Assembly (NCBI RefSeq): GCF_033115175.1
Contig: NC_084835.1
Location: 86,115,948-86,179,947, forward strand
Reading direction: 5' to 3'
Source: Lepus europaeus
Taxonomy: Eukaryota > Chordata > Mammalia > Lagomorpha > Leporidae
Length of the DNA stretch: 64,000 nt
In this document: positions 24,653 through 37,344 of the stretch, in pieces
Position numbering within the stretch: the first letter of the stretch is position 1
How the letters are laid out: every line of letters starts with the position of its first letter
Notes under the pieces: generated by a model
Database searches by the model: none
Seen by the model: only the letters and a program-made list of their open reading frames with translations
Told to the model about the DNA's origin: nothing
Made by a program: the position numbers and the translations under genes

Positions 24653-24989
24653 GAATTTCTTCTTATCTAGCTTATTCTATCTTTGATCTAGAATGGTTTA
24701 ATTAAGCCAGGAGGGGATTGCATACAGTGACAGCCACTCTGACTCAGTCTAAATCAGGGTTATGTGCCCATTATTTGTGATTGCAATATTATATTACTCA
24801 GCAAGGAAAAGTGGATTTGGGTTTTGTGGTATTTGAAGTATATGTAATTGGAGAATCCTCTCTAAAAGGACAAATATAAAGATGAATATAAACTTGAATG
24901 AGAGGCCCTGAAACTTCCCTGTTAATTTGCCCCAGGCCAGGTTGTACTAACTTACCTGATCCTTTGCTTATCTTCCTCAGTAGATCGTG

Positions 24990-25420
24990 GGTTCTCATGG
25001 GTTGAAATTGAGTCCATTTATTTGTCTCCAGGTCCCATAACCTGCCCAGTATCTAGCACATGGTATATGCTCATAAAATGTTTGTTGATGCAATCTGTTT
25101 AGTTCAATATGACCCTGAAAATCATGTGCTAGTATACCCTGATCTACCGTCGGCTCCCCCCTTCACACTGACATGCAGTTTCCTCCTGTTTCACGTCACC
25201 AGTACCACTTCCTGACCACATGGCCCACCACCACCATCCCTACTATCACACATTGGAACTCTGTCCACTTCTTCACTTTGCTCACATTCAGAAGGCTCTT
25301 TCATGCCTCCTTGCATTTGTGTATTTCCTCTGTGTGACTTGGAGAATTGCCGCTCAGTCAAACTTCATCTCCTTTTGCAAATGCCCCTGAATCATTGAAG
25401 CAGAAAATCCTGCTGTTCTT
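24990..25420 (+). mobile_element. L2-type LINE fragments
   Basis: 25030-25090 has the L2 3' terminus pattern (CAGTATCTAGCACATGGTATATGCTCA, AAAATGTTTGTTGATG). 25140-25420 resembles upstream L2 3' sequence (CCTCCTTGCATTTGTGTATTTCC, CAGTCAAACTTCATCTCC). The order suggests two separate fragments. Both are decayed. Confidence 0.5.
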
Positions 25421-25459
25421 TGCTCAGCATTCCTTGAAGCATGCATCAGGTCTTTCTGC

Positions 25460-26885
25460 TTGATGCTTCCCCACTGGACTGGTGGGGGAGGGCATTGTGT
25501 AGGTTGCAAGCAACTTAGATCACCATTCTTGGTTAATCAACCCTCTTTCATTTGCCTCTATATATTCAGTGTCCATAACTGTACATTCATGATAATATGA
25601 AAAAATGAATGAGTGAAGAACTTATTATTCCTAATAATACCTGAAAGAGAGAGCTTTGATGTTGCACAGAGCAAAAAGACATGATGATCGGGGGAGTTTT
25701 TTCTGTAGCCAAGATCCCTTGTGCCTCCTCCTACACTCTATTTGAGTGAGAGTTCAAGTTCAAGTAGGTAGCCTCACTCCTATCACCATCTTGCTCCTGG
25801 CAGTGACCCAGAAGGTCCGCTGTTTCCCTTCCTCCTTTTCTTCTACCTATTCACAATCTGGGTCTGATTGTAATTGTTCTCTTGAAAGAGAATGATGTGA
25901 ACTGGCTCCTCTCCTGGGATTCGCAGCTTGGCTGTGCTTCTATTACCTCCCATGAGCCAGGAGAAGGGAGAGGAGGTAGGATGGGAAGGGAGAGGCTATG
26001 CTGGCACTATTCTGCGTTATTAAAGTGCAGTGGCTGTACCCTAGTCCCAGATCCTGAAGGAAAACATCAGCAATTAGTCTTCTGTGACTTGGACCTTGCA
26101 GAGGACAGCTGAACAGCCTTCTCCAGATTCAACAAGCTGTAGCCAATTGCTGTCTTTTCATACTCTCGTCGGTACCTTAATGAAAGGGAAGTGTCCTATT
26201 GATTGCAGTTCTCACTGCTGCTGTTAAAACCTTGCCCAGCGGATTTCAGTATTCTGAGGAAGGTTCCAGCTGTAAGGTGCCCTGGCTGGTGGCCACCACT
26301 GCCCAGTTCTCCTTGCTTCTGGCTGCTCCTTTGTGGCAGGAGTATAAAGAGAGGCAGAGGCGTAGCAGGGCAGAACATGCAGCTTGTCAGGGATCTCTAA
26401 CAGAAACCACCTTGCCCCCACCAAAGATGTCAACCTGCCTCCCAAGAAGCAGCCTTGCTTCCTTCCTTGTTACCTTCTGCATATGCAGAGTCCAGGATCC
26501 TCAAAGCAGAGGCTCAGCCTCCATCATTCATAACATTGAGCTGCAAATCTTGTTTCCTTCTCGAATGGTCAACTGGTGGGTGTTTTCTCTCATTCGTGGT
26601 CATAGTTCACAGATATCCAAGGTGTACTTCTGTAACCCATGCAGGAGTTCTAAGTACTTATGTTCAGTGCCTGGCAAATAGGCTGCCAAGCTTGCTGCAG
26701 TCTAAACAGGAACACCCCATATATTGAGGGCATATTCACCTGTACCCAAGTCATGGTACTTATTCTAGATTAAGGAGCGCAGGTGCCCATGTTTCTGAAT
26801 CACTGCTGGTCTCACCAGTCACATGACCCCTGCTCCTTGCTGCCGGTCTTATCCTCTCTTCTAGGACAATGACTAATACAATGTA
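25460..26885. other. Unassigned DNA, moderate GC
   Basis: Contains the longest open frame in the window, 160 codons on + at 26199-26681. It has no recognisable domain, and overlapping open frames exist on the other strand and in other frames, so it is treated as non-coding. Confidence 0.45.
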
Positions 26886-26889
26886 ATTT

Positions 26890-27097
26890 TTTTATGATTT
26901 TAACATTGTATTTATTTTGATGTTGAGGGAGAGAGAGATCTCCATTTCCTGGTTAACTCCCCAAATGCTTGCAACACCCTAGCACTTGAGCCATCATCTG
27001 CCTTTTTCTAGGCTATGCATTAAAAGGAAGCTTGATCAGAAGCAGAGCCAGGACAGATCAGAATCTCTGATATGGGATATGGGTGTCTCAAGCAATG
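26890..27097 (-). mobile_element. Old internally deleted CSINE
   Basis: Shortened reverse-oriented copy: TTATTTTGATGTTGAGGGAGAGAGA, CTGGTTAACTCCCCAAATG, CACTTGAGCCATCATCTGCC and ATCTCTGATATGGGATATGGG. The centre is reduced relative to full-length copies. Confidence 0.65.
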
Positions 27098-27099
27098 AC

Positions 27100-28215
27100 A
27101 ATATAATTCTTTAATTAGATCATTAGCCTGTTTGTCCTGAACAGGATTTGTCCTTGCTGGGCTGGGGAAGGAAACGACACACGAGGGAAAAGAGGAAACA
27201 GCAATTCAGTGTGTGAGAAGTGCAAGGGGCAGCGGTTTGACCTGGGTCATGGGGCAGTGGGGTTGCGGTCAGCAGCTCCGCAGCACATCCACCAGTAGCG
27301 TTGCAGATTCAGTCCTGAGGTGTGCAAGGGGACAGTCGTTCTTTATGTCCTTGAGGCGGGGCCCACTGAACCCCTCCTTGCTGGCCTTGTCCACCTGCTT
27401 TCTGTCTCCCACTGCTCTGCAGCCAGCTTCTCCACAGGCTTCCTCTGTGTAGTCCTCAGGCTAACCTCTTCCCTTCTGGGCCAACCCTGCCTTCCTCTCC
27501 TTCCCAGGCCCTTGTCTCCAGGCAAACACTGTCCAGAACTGACAACCCCAGAGGTGACAGAATATGGCTCTGAGACAAGGCATAATGACAGACTGGAGAC
27601 CCCCTGCCTGCATGGCTCAGGGACGCTGACAATTACAGACCCTCAGGGCCCAAAGGAATCATCTTCCCCAAATGCTTCCAGGGTGAAAAAGACTAGTTTG
27701 GCACCTCTGTCTGGGGCTTTAAGAGTTATTTTTGTCCTTGAAGTCTAATAGTGGGTTATTGGTAATTATAGGAAAAATGGAGTGGAAATAAAGGGGTTTT
27801 AAAAGTTTTTTTTTTTTTCTGGTTCTAGTATTATATTTCGAATTTCCTATTCAGTCAGACACAACTCCCGATACCATGACCTCTATGATTATAGCACAAA
27901 AAGGCCCCCATGGTCCATCAGCCTGTGATTTCCACTTTGTTTCTCTCCCTGGAACTGGCATGGTTCTCTGGAGACTGCAGAGAAGGGGTGTTACCAATGC
28001 TTATTTTTCAGGGTGCCATTGTGATGCACTCAGTTCACTTGAAGTCAGGGCACCCAGGAACAGCAGCTCTCCCTTCCCTGGTGCATTGTTCAGAGCACTC
28101 AGCTCGTTTGCTCTTTTGGGAGCTTTCAGTGGCTCCCTACAACTCTTAGACCGGAAGCCTCCCTCCAAGGCCAGGACTTCCATCTACTCTGCAACAAGCT
28201 TGCTCACTGTATCTC
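27100..28215. other. Unassigned DNA, moderate GC
   Basis: Relatively GC-rich unique DNA. A 142-codon frame (27320-27748 +) overlaps others and has no domain. A T-run lies at 27805-27819. Confidence 0.4.
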
Positions 28216-28219
28216 AGCC

Positions 28220-28398
28220 ATTGTATATTATTCATTTGCTCGTTTTTCCATTCATTCCATAAACATTAATTCACTACTTCATCTACTCCTTGACCAAGGT
28301 GCTGAGGATATAAACCAAGAATTACGCAGACCTCTGTTCTTAAAGGCCTAATACTCCAGAAGACAAAATGTAAACTGAAACCACAAGAAGCAATGTCT
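28220..28398 (-). mobile_element. L2 fragment
   Basis: TCATTCCATAAACATTAATTCAC, GGTGCTGAGGATATAAACC and AAGGCCTAATACTCCAGAAGAC match the reverse-complement L2 3' layout. The CSINE at 28399 cuts it, and some sequence after the SINE may belong to the same element. Confidence 0.55.
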
Positions 28399-28786
28399 GG
28401 GGTCGGGGGCGCTGTGGTGCAGTGGGTTAAAGCCCTGGCCTGAAGCACCAGCATCCCATATTGGTGCCAGTTTGAGACCCAGCTGCTCCACTTCCTGTCT
28501 AGCTCTCTGCTATGGCCCGGGAAAGCAGTAGAAGATGGCCCAAGTACTTGGGCCCCTGCACTCACGTGGGAGACCTGGAATTAGCTCCTGGCTCCTGGCT
28601 TCAGACCAGCACAGCTCCGGTGAACCATCGGATGGAAGACCTCTCTCTCTCTCTCTTTCTCTCTCTCTGCCTCTCCTCTGTGTAACTCTTTCAAATAAAT
28701 AAAGAGGATAACAAATAAATAAAAAAATAAAAAAATAAAGAGGATAACAAATAAATAAAGAGGATAACAAATAAATAAAGGATAAC
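28399..28786 (+). mobile_element. CSINE with minisatellite tail
   Basis: Full-length + strand SINE starting GGGGTCGGGGGCGCTGTGG, with body words CCCAAGTACTTGGGCCCC and CTCCTGGCTTCAGACC, a CT tract and CTTTCAAATAAATAAA. The tail continues as about four units of AAATAAATAAAGAGGATAAC (28693-28786), one carrying an AT-rich insertion. Confidence 0.9.
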
Positions 28787-28959
28787 TTCCAGCTGGAAGC
28801 AGTGTATTGTACAAGGACACAGGGATAATAACCACAGTGTGTACTTGGCAACTACGAGTCAGAGAGTGCAGGTGGCCAGAAAAATCTCAGATAGGAGGGC
28901 AATGTCCAGAATGTGTAGAGAAACGTATAGATTATGAGGGCCATTAATGGGTGTAAGAG

Positions 28960-30075
28960 GGAGTGTGTGTTTTAAGCCAATAATTGTATAACAAACAATG
29001 CCTTGAATACTTACAGGAGCAGCCCAGATATGCAAATTATTTTAAACATGAAAAAGACAAACAGCCTAGAAGACTTTTTTTGTCGGTTGATTTAATCAGG
29101 AAATGTGTAGTTCAAGAATTGCCCATAGGAGGGACTCAGTGGGCCCTTTGTGTATGTAAGCAGAACATCAAACAGCCCTGCAAGTCACTGGCTGTGTTTT
29201 AGAGTCCCGCAGCTTATGAGCCTTGCCCACTCTGCTTGCTCTGCTCTGCAGTTCATTCTACAGCCTCACCCATTGTGGGACACTGGGTTCAGGGGATGTT
29301 CCTGTGCTGCAGGCTTCAGAGAGGCAGCTCTGAAAAGACCCCACTCAGAGGGAAGAAAGGACTCCTCCCAGTTCCGGGCCATAAAAGTAGCAGATGGCTG
29401 AGGTGGAGACAGAACCTCACACGGGGCTCCTGAGAAGCTGCCTCGCTGAGCCCCTTCCCCAACCTCTGAGCCCCTTCCGCTACACAGAGGCAGCCAGATC
29501 CGGTCATGGGGTCAGATTTGGTGCAGAAGTTGTTTCTCCACCAACTTTGTTCTCTCAAAGTGCCTTTATTTCCCTGATTATATACAAAAGCTTCCTTTTT
29601 TCGGCTTGTCTCGTCTGCAGCAGACATGTCCTGTGATAGACACTGAAGAATCTGGCATCAACGCCTAAGGAACAGAGGCCGTCAGAAGCTGAGGAGCTAA
29701 CTGAGATAAGAAAATGCTAGAAATAAGAACACACAACAACTCAAGTTGATAAGCCAGGAAATACTTATTGAAAAAAGAAAGGGAGATAATGTGGGTATGG
29801 TGGGAATTACCTCAAATGTATTGATTTTGATCTCAATGCTATAATTAGAGATAAATTTAAACATATATTTGGTAAAGTATTAGAAATAAAAACCAATAGT
29901 TTTTATTTATAGAATATAAAGGAGTTTCATGAAATTTATAGAGTCAAGGACAGGAAAACAAGTAGTAGTAAGAATGCCAAGACATGGCCAGCTACAAAGT
30001 AAAATAAGTGGAGTAAGATAGAACACTTCATAAAGTTGGAGGAAAAGTGAAATTAAAAAATAAGCTTGTTTTGAT
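28960..30075. other. Unassigned DNA with a GC-rich segment
   Basis: 29210-29640 is GC-richer and contains a 13-bp direct repeat (CTGAGCCCCTTCC at 29446-29458 and 29466-29478) and a TATA-like CCATAAAAG near 29380. No repeat family recognised. The remainder is AT-rich without features. Confidence 0.4.
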
Positions 30076-30079
30076 ACCA

Positions 30080-30160
30080 TTTTTTCATGGAATCTGTGAA
30101 TAGGTTTCTCATTATAAGAATTTTCTATGAGCTTTTTGAAGACCCCTCATATATGTCATT
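30080..30160 (-). mobile_element. Possible mariner-like inverted-repeat end
   Basis: TTTTCTATGAGCTTTTTGAAGACCCCTC at 30120-30147 resembles the terminal repeat of the element at 21588-21705. A partner end was not securely located. Confidence 0.3.
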
Positions 30161-30579
30161 CCAATAGTTATAAATGCCTTGAAATTTGATGACTTTCTTA
30201 TTGAGTTAGTAATACACCTATGGGAGAGAAACAACCTAAAAAATTGTAGATCAACAAAATTAGAAATAAAAGACAAATTTAGAGAGACAAAACAGGAAAA
30301 CACAAGGAAAAGAAATTAGTCATAGTAATATTAATATTAATATCAGCCTATGCATAATTAAATAAAAAGCATTAAGCAATGGTCAAAGGGGAGTTGACCA
30401 GATGTGAAAATCTTGCTTCAAAAGGAATGAGGGGATAGTGTGAGGTAGTGTAAATAACAGCCTTAGTGGAATCTTCTTTTGAAAACAGCTTAGCTGTGAA
30501 GGAGAGAGAAATAGTCCAGTAAATATCTGAGATGTTTGTCAAGGGAAGGTTGAAATGTGAACTTTATTGTGTTTCTTTT

Positions 30580-30720
30580 TCTTTAAAAAACAACACAGAT
30601 TCTAAGCAGAACACTTGGAAAATAAAGAAAAGTAATGTAGAAGAAATCAAAAGTTACCCACAATCCCCTAAGCCAGAGGAAGCAGCCTCTTTAATAGTGT
30701 TTATCCTCTAGGGTGTCCCA
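30580..30720 (+). mobile_element. Ancient LINE fragment
   Basis: GGAAAATAAAGAAAAGTAATG, AAATCAAAAGTTACCCACAATCCC and TTTAATAGTGTTTATCCTCTAG resemble a motif common in old mammalian L1 UTRs. Subfamily unknown. Confidence 0.4.
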
Positions 30721-30724
30721 GAAT

Positions 30725-33370
30725 CTTGGAGATGAGGAGCCCTTGGAAGTCCTGTGAGGGAGGAGGCCATAGGAAGGGACAGTGGCGAAGATCCAAAGGG
30801 GGAGAGGAACCAGCAGAGGGTGAGCACGGTCTCTGGTTTGCCCCCTCCTCTACCCAGACCACAATGTCTAGAAGCAGTGTGTGCCACCCGCTATGTCCCC
30901 ATCAAGTGCCTACTATAACTGAGGAGTGTGTAGCACTTGAGGAAATGAGAAAGGAAGAGAAGTGATATACAGTCTTCTTCGTTATTTTAAAAATAACAAT
31001 TATGTTAATAGGTTTAATAGATTAGTGAAGACATGAATTCATCTGAGAAATCCAAGGAAGTAGCAAAGACCAGAGGGAAAAAGACCAGGAGCAGGTTAAG
31101 TGCCAAGGCTCCCCTGTGACTTTACATCCTAGCCTTTAGAAATGGAGGGGCAAGAGAAGATAGGATTTGGAGATGGGGGGCAAGGTAGGAGAAGCAGACA
31201 GAGGAGCTCCAGACAAGGGGCACAACTGAGAAATGGGGCATCCAGACCAATTGCTAGAAATAAGGAACTATCTCATTTAACCTGTTTAATGTGGACGGGC
31301 ATTGTCTTAGGATGTTTAAAACTAAGCTTGCTTAATTTTAGTGACTTCCCCATTTGGTGATCCCAGGTCAATTCCCAGACCATGACTGTTTTATTGACAA
31401 AGGCAGGGAGTTGGGGTGGGGTTGAAGAGTCCACCAAAGGCTTTTGGCAGGAAGGATGAGATGGAATCAGGGAAGGCACTCATTCTACAGAGAAAAAAGG
31501 CAAATAGGGATTTTTCTATGCATGCAAGCTGTCTCAGGCTAGAGATAGTTCAACAAACAAGGGGAAAAGGGCCTTTTCACTTTGTGGACTTTATGCCAGC
31601 AATCGTCTTACAGTCACAAAACAGCAGTGCTCCCTGATGAATTTCTGGGACTCAGAACAGAGAATACAGAAGCAGGAAATGTGGTAGGTGGGAAATAGGG
31701 CTTAAATGTGCTTTGGGCTATATCTTCCAGATAATTATAACGGAGTCTGTTTCTCTCCAGCTTTGCCTGTCATTCTCAGGATTAAATTATGATGATGATG
31801 GTGATTACTGATAATTAGCCCTTTCATTCCTTTTGCATTTTCTATTTTCTATAGTACTTACACCTTGTCCCTTTTCGCAGAAGCCTAGGAGACATGTGGC
31901 TGCACCCCAAAATCAGGTGTTGATCCTCAAGTTGAGGAGGGGGGCTAAGATATGTGGTTCCCTGGCTCTGAGCCACATAGTTTACGAGGGACCCCAGCAT
32001 CTATTGGTCTCTAGATCTGTCTCCCAATTGCACATCTGTTTCATTAGAAAGACTGTTGTTTTTTTTTTCCCCATTCTGGGATTTCATACATTCCATATAT
32101 CAAAACTTGGATGATTGTGCATTCAGTCTATAACACTGTTAGATTTAGAGTATATTTCTGCCTTCTTCCATCTCTGTGTTCCTCTTTGTCTCACTCACAG
32201 ACATACTGACATATACCTATCCAGTCATTCACTTATGGACTTCAAAGCATTTTCCAAATAACAGGACGTATGATCTGCTCTGTCAGGAGCAATGGCTGGA
32301 ATTTTTGGCAGGTTTGACCCAGGTTTCTGTTTCTTATATGCAACACAGAGAAGAATTTAGGGATGGAACTGGGTATCAGCATTCCATTTAGGAAACTGGT
32401 TCTAGAAGTGTGTGTGTGCGAGGTACTCCCCACATGGCATTTTGGCTTACTGCTACTGATTCTACATGATCTGGAAATAATCCCAAGGATTAAGTTGAGC
32501 ATCTGCTCCTCAGTGCTCACAGCCAATGGGGCCAAGCCATAAACAGAGGGGTTGGGGGAGGCTTGGGCAAAGCAGCCAGAGTGGGGAGGGTGGGGCTTCC
32601 TTGGGAACCCTAGAGTCTTGACTTTGGCTGCTCTCACCTCACCTCCTACAAGTGCCCCATTTGCTACTCAGGGTGGTTAGCCTGGACACTGTGCAGCATG
32701 CAGGTAAAGAACAAGGGCAAACTGCCTGAGCTGGTACCCAGCCCTGTACCTCTAGATGCAGGGTATAACCTTGGACAGATTGCTGAGAGAACAGGACCTT
32801 GACTTTCTTATCCAGTTAGTGAATGTACCAGAGGCACTTGTGCAGACTGAATGAGGCATCCTTTGAACAAGCCTCAGCAACAAGGCTCCTGGGCTGCAGG
32901 TCACCCTACTGCTCTTCTCTATTTTATTGCCTATTCATCATCTCAGCTCAAGAGTCTTCTGTAATCCAGTTCATACTGATTCTCCCCATCCTCTGCCATG
33001 TGTTAGCTAGGCCAGCTTCTTGATAGTCACCATGTTGGGATCATGGAGTTCTCTCTACTTCATGGAGCTGAATCTCTGAGCTCTTCCTGGAGGTGGTCTA
33101 TTTTATACCTGATTTTCTATAAAACAAACACACAGCAGGGAAGAAGAGGAAGGAAGGGTGGGGAGGAAGGAGGGAGAACAGAATGAAGACGCTGACTTGA
33201 TTTTAATCCTTACCAATGTATGTTCCCTCTCACATTTCCTCCCTTCAGATAAGCAGTCTTCTGCACTACACTTAACAGCACAGACCCAGTAGAAAGTCAT
33301 TAGGGGGTGCTCTCCACAGGCCACCATTTGGAGGGAGAAGATCCTCACTTGTGGTGAAATTAAAAGAGAA
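30725..33370. other. Mostly unique DNA
   Basis: No secure repeat. Open frames are up to 131 codons (minus, 32242-32637) and lack domains. A short ATGATGATGATGG run lies at 31790-31802. Confidence 0.4.
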
Positions 33371-33371
33371 G

Positions 33372-34098
<727 letters not shown>

Positions 34099-34099
34099 G

Positions 34100-35080
34100 A
34101 AAGAGATGGGAAAGCAGAAACCCTCAGGAAGCCAAGGCTCCCTTTTCCTTTTGCAGGCACAGAGCATATAAGAATGTACCTGCAGCTCCTTCCTGAGGCA
34201 GAACCAGCCTTGTGTCCCTAGCCACTCCTAGACATGCAAAACACATGGACAATGTGTTGGCAACCTGAGTTTGATAAAGCAACAAGTGTCTAAATACAGG
34301 AGGAGCTTAGGAGCACTGCCAAGTAGGCCCAGGTAAGCACAGGAGCATGAGCCTAGCTGGCAAGCCACAGACCTAGCTGGCTGGTCTTGAGTGAGCTGCC
34401 TCACCTTTGTGACCTCAGCACCCATCTGGAAAATGAAGTGCTACACTGTATGAGCTGCGGAACTCCTCCAGTCCTGACATTAGGAGCTTGCCTCAGCCCC
34501 TACAGACATCACTGCCTCAGTGCACAAGACAGCAATTGGTATTTGAAATAATGACAGTGAGTCATATAAAAGGGATGACAAAGGAAGGTTGTTCTGATTG
34601 AGTCACTGCACTGCCTCCGCATTTAAGGATCCTGAGAGCGGAGAGATTGTGCGGAGCTACATTTTCCAGATAACTGAACTCTATCTACTTATAAATACTC
34701 AAACTAAATTTTATTTTCAGTTAAAAAAATTGTGAGAATTTTTACATCATATTTATTATTTTCTTAAACTTTTTTCTCTCTTAAGTAAAGAACTTCCCTG
34801 GATGACTCAGGCCATCACTGAGAGCAGGAAAATAGGAAGTGTGGGGTTCCCGCTGAGCACCCGAGCTCCACTGTGTGTTTGGGTTGTTCCCCCATGGACT
34901 TCCTCCAAGATTTTTCTCCCTCACTTCAGTCTCTTATGATGCCACTAGGCAGGGACTAGAAGGAATACAGCTTTTGTAGAAGGAATCCAAATGCCCAGAG
35001 GAGTCTGGGATGTTCTCAAAGTCAAGGAACTTCTCAGTGATAGAGCTGGAAGAAGGTCAACCCCCTGTCCCTCTTTAAAT
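34100..35080. other. Unassigned DNA with motif-rich segment
   Basis: No recognised repeat or coding exon. The block at 34540-34690 has promoter-like motifs and is listed separately. Confidence 0.4.
34540..34690 (+). promoter_or_regulatory. Weak candidate promoter/enhancer (AP-1, TATA-like)
   Basis: Two perfect TGAGTCA sites at 34558-34564 and 34599-34605 flank a TATAAAAG at 34565-34572. Both motifs are seen directly; function is inference. No open frame or obvious first exon follows. Confidence 0.25.
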
Positions 35081-35084
35081 TTAT

Positions 35085-35178
35085 TACTAAATCATTTATT
35101 TATTTGAAGGATAGAGGGCGAGGGAGAAGGAGAGAGAGAGGAAAATACATACATACATACAAATAGATAGATAGGTAA

Positions 35179-35212
<34 letters not shown>

Positions 35213-35433
35213 GATATCCCGTTCTATCCACTTGTTCACTTCCCTGAGAGCCAGGAACACATTTTAGGTTTCCCCCATGTGCAGCAGGGGGAAGACCTAA
35301 GTCAATTTCTTGGGTTGTTACCTGCTATTTCCCAGAGTACATTAGCAGGAATCTAGAGCTGGAGCAGGGAATGAATTGAAAAGCATTTCAACATAGAATA
35401 TGGGCATCTTAACTGCTAGGCCAAATGCTGCCT
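35085..35433 (-). mobile_element. Old CSINE with (GATA)n expansion
   Basis: Diverged reverse-oriented copy starting AATCATTTATTTATTTGAAGG, with CACTTGTTCACTTCCCTGAG, GTACATTAGCAGGAATCTAG and GCTAGGCCAAATGCTGCC. The GA tract has drifted into ATAC and GATA tetranucleotides. Confidence 0.8.
35146..35212. repeat. (ATAC)n and (GATA)n microsatellite
   Basis: ATACATACATAC followed by about 11 GATA-type units, some interrupted, within the CSINE. Confidence 0.9.
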
Positions 35434-35458
35434 ATAAGATCAGCTCTCTTTATCTTAT

Positions 35459-36000
35459 ACTAACCCACTGTTGGTTGGAATGCAAACTGGTTAAGCCACC
35501 ATGGAAGTCAGTCTGGAGATGCCTCAGAAACCTGAATATAACCCTACCATACAACTCAGCCATCCCACTCTTTGAAATTTACCCAAAGGAAATTAAATTG
35601 GCAAACAAAAAAGCTGTCTGCACCTTAATGTTTATTGCAGCTCAATTCACAATAGCTAAGACCTGGAATCAACCCAAATGCCCATCAACAGTAGACTGGA
35701 TAAAGAAATTATGGGACATGTACTCTATAGAATACTATACAGCAGTCAAAAATAATGAAATCCGGTCATTTGCAACAAAATGGAAGAATCTGGAATACAT
35801 CATGCTGAGTGAATTAAGCCAGTCCCAAAGAGACAAATATCATATGTTCTCCCTGATTGGTGACAACTAACCGAGCACCAAAAAGGAAACCTGTTGAAGT
35901 GAAATGGACACTATGAGAAACAGTGACTTGATCAGCTCTTGTCCTGACTGTTGATGTACAATTTAATACTTTATCCATTTTAGTATTTTTTGTTCTATTT
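35459..36000 (+). mobile_element. LINE-1 ORF2 3' end, mostly open
   Basis: The C-terminal part of L1 ORF2 (reverse transcriptase side) plus the proximal 3' UTR. A 156-codon frame at 35400-35870 reads through L1-like text, including an FIAAQFTIAKTWNQPKCPST stretch and a WIKKLWDMYSIEYYTAVKNN stretch, ending in DKYHMFSLIGDN. The reading frame is preserved across the fragment, implying a fairly recent 5'-truncated insertion. 3' UTR words GAGAAACAGTGACTTGATC and CCATTTTAGTATTTTTTG follow. The distal 3' UTR and poly(A) are absent and a CSINE starts at once. Confidence 0.85.
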
Positions 36001-36328
36001 AAAATATTTTTATTTATTTTTTTGAGAGCTATAGTTATAGACAATGAGAGGGAGAAACAGAGTGAGAGGTCTTCCCTCCACTGGCTCACTCTCTAAATGT
36101 CCTCAGTGGTTAGACCTGGACAGATCTGAAGTAAGGATCCAGGAGCTTTTTCTTGGTCTCCCCCATGGGTGCAGGGGCCCAAGGACCTGGGCCATCTTCC
36201 ACTGCTTTCCCAGCCATAAGTGGAGAGCTGGATCAGATGTGGAACAACCCAGGACATGAACCAGTGCCCATATGGAATGCCAGCACTGTAGGTGGGGGCT
36301 TAGCCTACTATGCCATGGTGGCTGGCCC
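36001..36328 (-). mobile_element. CSINE abutting the LINE-1 fragment
   Basis: Reverse-oriented SINE from ATATTTTTATTTATTTTTTTGAG to CATGGTGGCTGGCCC. It sits directly against the LINE-1 fragment, and a 15-bp near-repeat flanks the pair. Confidence 0.9.
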
Positions 36329-36349
36329 TAGACTCCCTTTATCTTATGG

Positions 36350-37340
36350 ACTGTGATCTTGGAGGACTCCAGATGCCAGCATGACTAATTTGGAATATTT
36401 TGTTTTCCATCTTAGAGGGTCCCTAAGCCACTCACTTCAAGTCTCAAGGTCTGCTTTCAATACAGTTGATTGGTTTGCTATTGATAAAGACTAGCCTTCC
36501 TTACGAACCACTATATATCTTATTCTAAAATTCTTGAGTTTGGAAAGTAAATGGAAAAAGGAGAGGCAATCATCTACTACAGCAACCTGAGATGTTACTC
36601 CTGCTTGAGTAAATGGAATATACCTGGCTGTAGTCACAAACATTTTTTTTCCCTTTCTCTTTCTCTCTGGCTCTTCTCTCTACCTCAATCCTCCCATCCC
36701 TCATCTCTTTCCTCACATTGTTATTTCTTGTTGAAGAAACTTCAACTGTGTGCAGCTTATTGGTGGAGTAGATTCTACTGTGATGCTGTGCTTACCCTGT
36801 GCTCTGCATATCCAAAACTCTGGACACTGCTCCCTTCCTAGTAATGGTGGCTGTAACATTACAAACTGTCCTAGAAGAATGGTGGGGACTTAGTTTACCA
36901 CCATGTGGGCCAAACCACCATGCTTCAGTCCCAGATGTGACAGCAAGTTTCACTCTCGAGACTAGAGTTTGCATTGTAAAATGAGGGAATGAGGGCACCC
37001 TCCTTAGAAAGGATGGGTTTGCTTTACACTACATATCTCTTTTTGTCCTACTCATGTGAAAAGGAAATATTCACCCAGAATATCTGATTATAGGCTGTGG
37101 TGGCTTTATGATGTGTCAATTTAGCTAGACTGAATTCCATTTCCTGTATATTTCTGGTCAATATAGACCACAAAAGAGACTCTTATGGGAAACTTGGAAG
37201 ACCAGAAGAAATAGTAGTCATTTACTATCTCACACACATTGTCACTTTCTGCAGCTAGGTCAGGTATGTATATTTAACTCTGAGTCAAAGGGCCCTAATG
37301 TCTGCAGGATACACTCAAGGTCAAAGACAAGAAGAATGCA
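36350..37340. other. Unassigned DNA
   Basis: No secure repeat. 37080-37330 might be an LTR-like remnant upstream of the ERVL relic, but this was not established. Confidence 0.35.
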
Positions 37341-37344
37341 CATG

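Noticed and set aside
26199..26681. 160-codon open frame as a possible gene
   Set aside because: No recognisable domain, no plausible splice pattern, overlapping frames on both strands, and composition like the surrounding non-coding DNA.
27320..27748. 142-codon open frame
   Set aside because: It overlaps other open frames in moderate-GC DNA and has no domain or start context; a chance frame is more likely.
28399..28480. tRNA gene
   Set aside because: Only the tRNA-related SINE head with degenerate pol III boxes is present; no cloverleaf can be formed.
35163..35212. GATA array as a possible CRISPR-like or regulatory array
   Set aside because: Pure tetranucleotide microsatellite without spacers, within a SINE.
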